Part shown: in pieces, positions 63,901 through 64,000 of the stretch
Position numbering within the stretch: the stretch's first letter is position 1
Layout of the letters: every line of letters begins with the position of its first letter
Assembly: GCF_022601875.1 (NCBI RefSeq)
Contig: NZ_JAKVIP010000010.1
Span: 81,418 to 145,417 of the forward strand
Reading direction: 5' to 3'
Length of the DNA stretch: 64,000 bases
DNA from: Chryseobacterium sp. SSA4.19
GTDB lineage: Bacteria > Bacteroidota > Bacteroidia > Flavobacteriales > Weeksellaceae
Made by a program: the position numbers and the translations under genes
The notes under the pieces: generated by a model
Database searches by the model: none
Told to the model about the DNA's origin: nothing
The model's input: the letters and a program-made list of their open reading frames with translations, nothing else

Positions 63901-63923
63901 GTTGTTTAATTTATTTAAACAAC
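63901..63923 (+). terminator. Hairpin after the last gene
   Basis: Nine-bp stem gttgtttaa / ttaaacaac with loop tttat; gttgtttaaactttt repeats the left arm at 63927 so two alternative pairings exist. Low GC makes it a weak terminator. Confidence 0.55.
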
Positions 63924-64000
63924 GAAGTTGTTTAAACTTTTAATTTTTTGATTAGTCTCAATGAAAATGCTAAAAAGTGCAGGCTTTTCCAGGTAATATC

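Noticed and set aside
1..64000. rRNA, tRNA, insertion sequences or prophage
   Set aside because: I scanned intergenic regions and coding frames and found no transposase, integrase, phage gene, or cloverleaf/rRNA-like sequence; a tRNAscan or Rfam run could still reveal something small.

Overview
The window looks like chromosomal DNA of a flavobacterium, most likely Chryseobacterium or a close relative in the Weeksellaceae (Bacteroidota). Evidence: promoters of the Bacteroidota type (TTTG, about 19 bp, TAnnTTTG), a SusC/SusD polysaccharide utilisation locus, many short signal-peptide lipoproteins, a bacteriocin-like peptide with a leader typical of Chryseobacterium, and moderately AT-rich intergenic DNA with simple hairpin terminators. 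I see no rRNA, tRNA, CRISPR array, transposase or phage gene.\n\nLayout. 0.1-4.8 kb: an outer-membrane beta-barrel receptor divergent from a histidine kinase/response regulator pair, separated by five GTTAA boxes on a 10-bp register. 4.8-7.7 kb: a DUF4349 lipoprotein, a DUF2891 protein and a DUF962/Mpo1-like membrane protein. 7.8-13.1 kb: an AraC-type regulator followed by a TolC/HlyD/MFS tripartite efflux set. 13.1-17.0 kb: a long palindromic repeat, map, and a MoxR-like ATPase plus VWA protein pair. 17.1-18.45 kb: a very AT-rich island with an orphan ParA-like ATPase. 18.5-22.0 kb: a methyltransferase, a small membrane protein and metG.\n\n22.3-39.5 kb: a starch/maltodextrin locus (SusC, SusD, SusE-like, GH97 glucosidase, then SBF transporter, GH13 amylase, NTF2-like protein, sugar MFS). 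Inside it, between GH97 and the SBF transporter, sits a self-contained cassette with its own promoter and terminator. It encodes an 82-residue RiPP-like precursor, a radical SAM/SPASM maturase, two paralogous proteins with an HxD...H iron-oxygenase-like signature, and a secreted aspartyl protease. This is the best candidate for an undescribed system. 39.7-44 kb: GMC oxidoreductase coupled to an MFS transporter, pirin, and an NADPH-dependent FMN reductase-like protein.\n\n44-50.5 kb: purine genes purM, purN, purH, purD and guaA, preceded by a short promoter/24-codon ORF/terminator unit. 50.7-55.7 kb: a GNAT-nitrilase fusion, a 49-residue bacteriocin-like peptide on the minus strand, an ABC1 kinase and a DEAD-box helicase. 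56-60.5 kb: small secreted proteins, an SGNH hydrolase and an iron-containing alcohol dehydrogenase. 60.6-64 kb: phosphoenolpyruvate carboxylase and a lipoprotein. Several genes start only four bases after a TAnnTTTG box, which suggests leaderless mRNAs.
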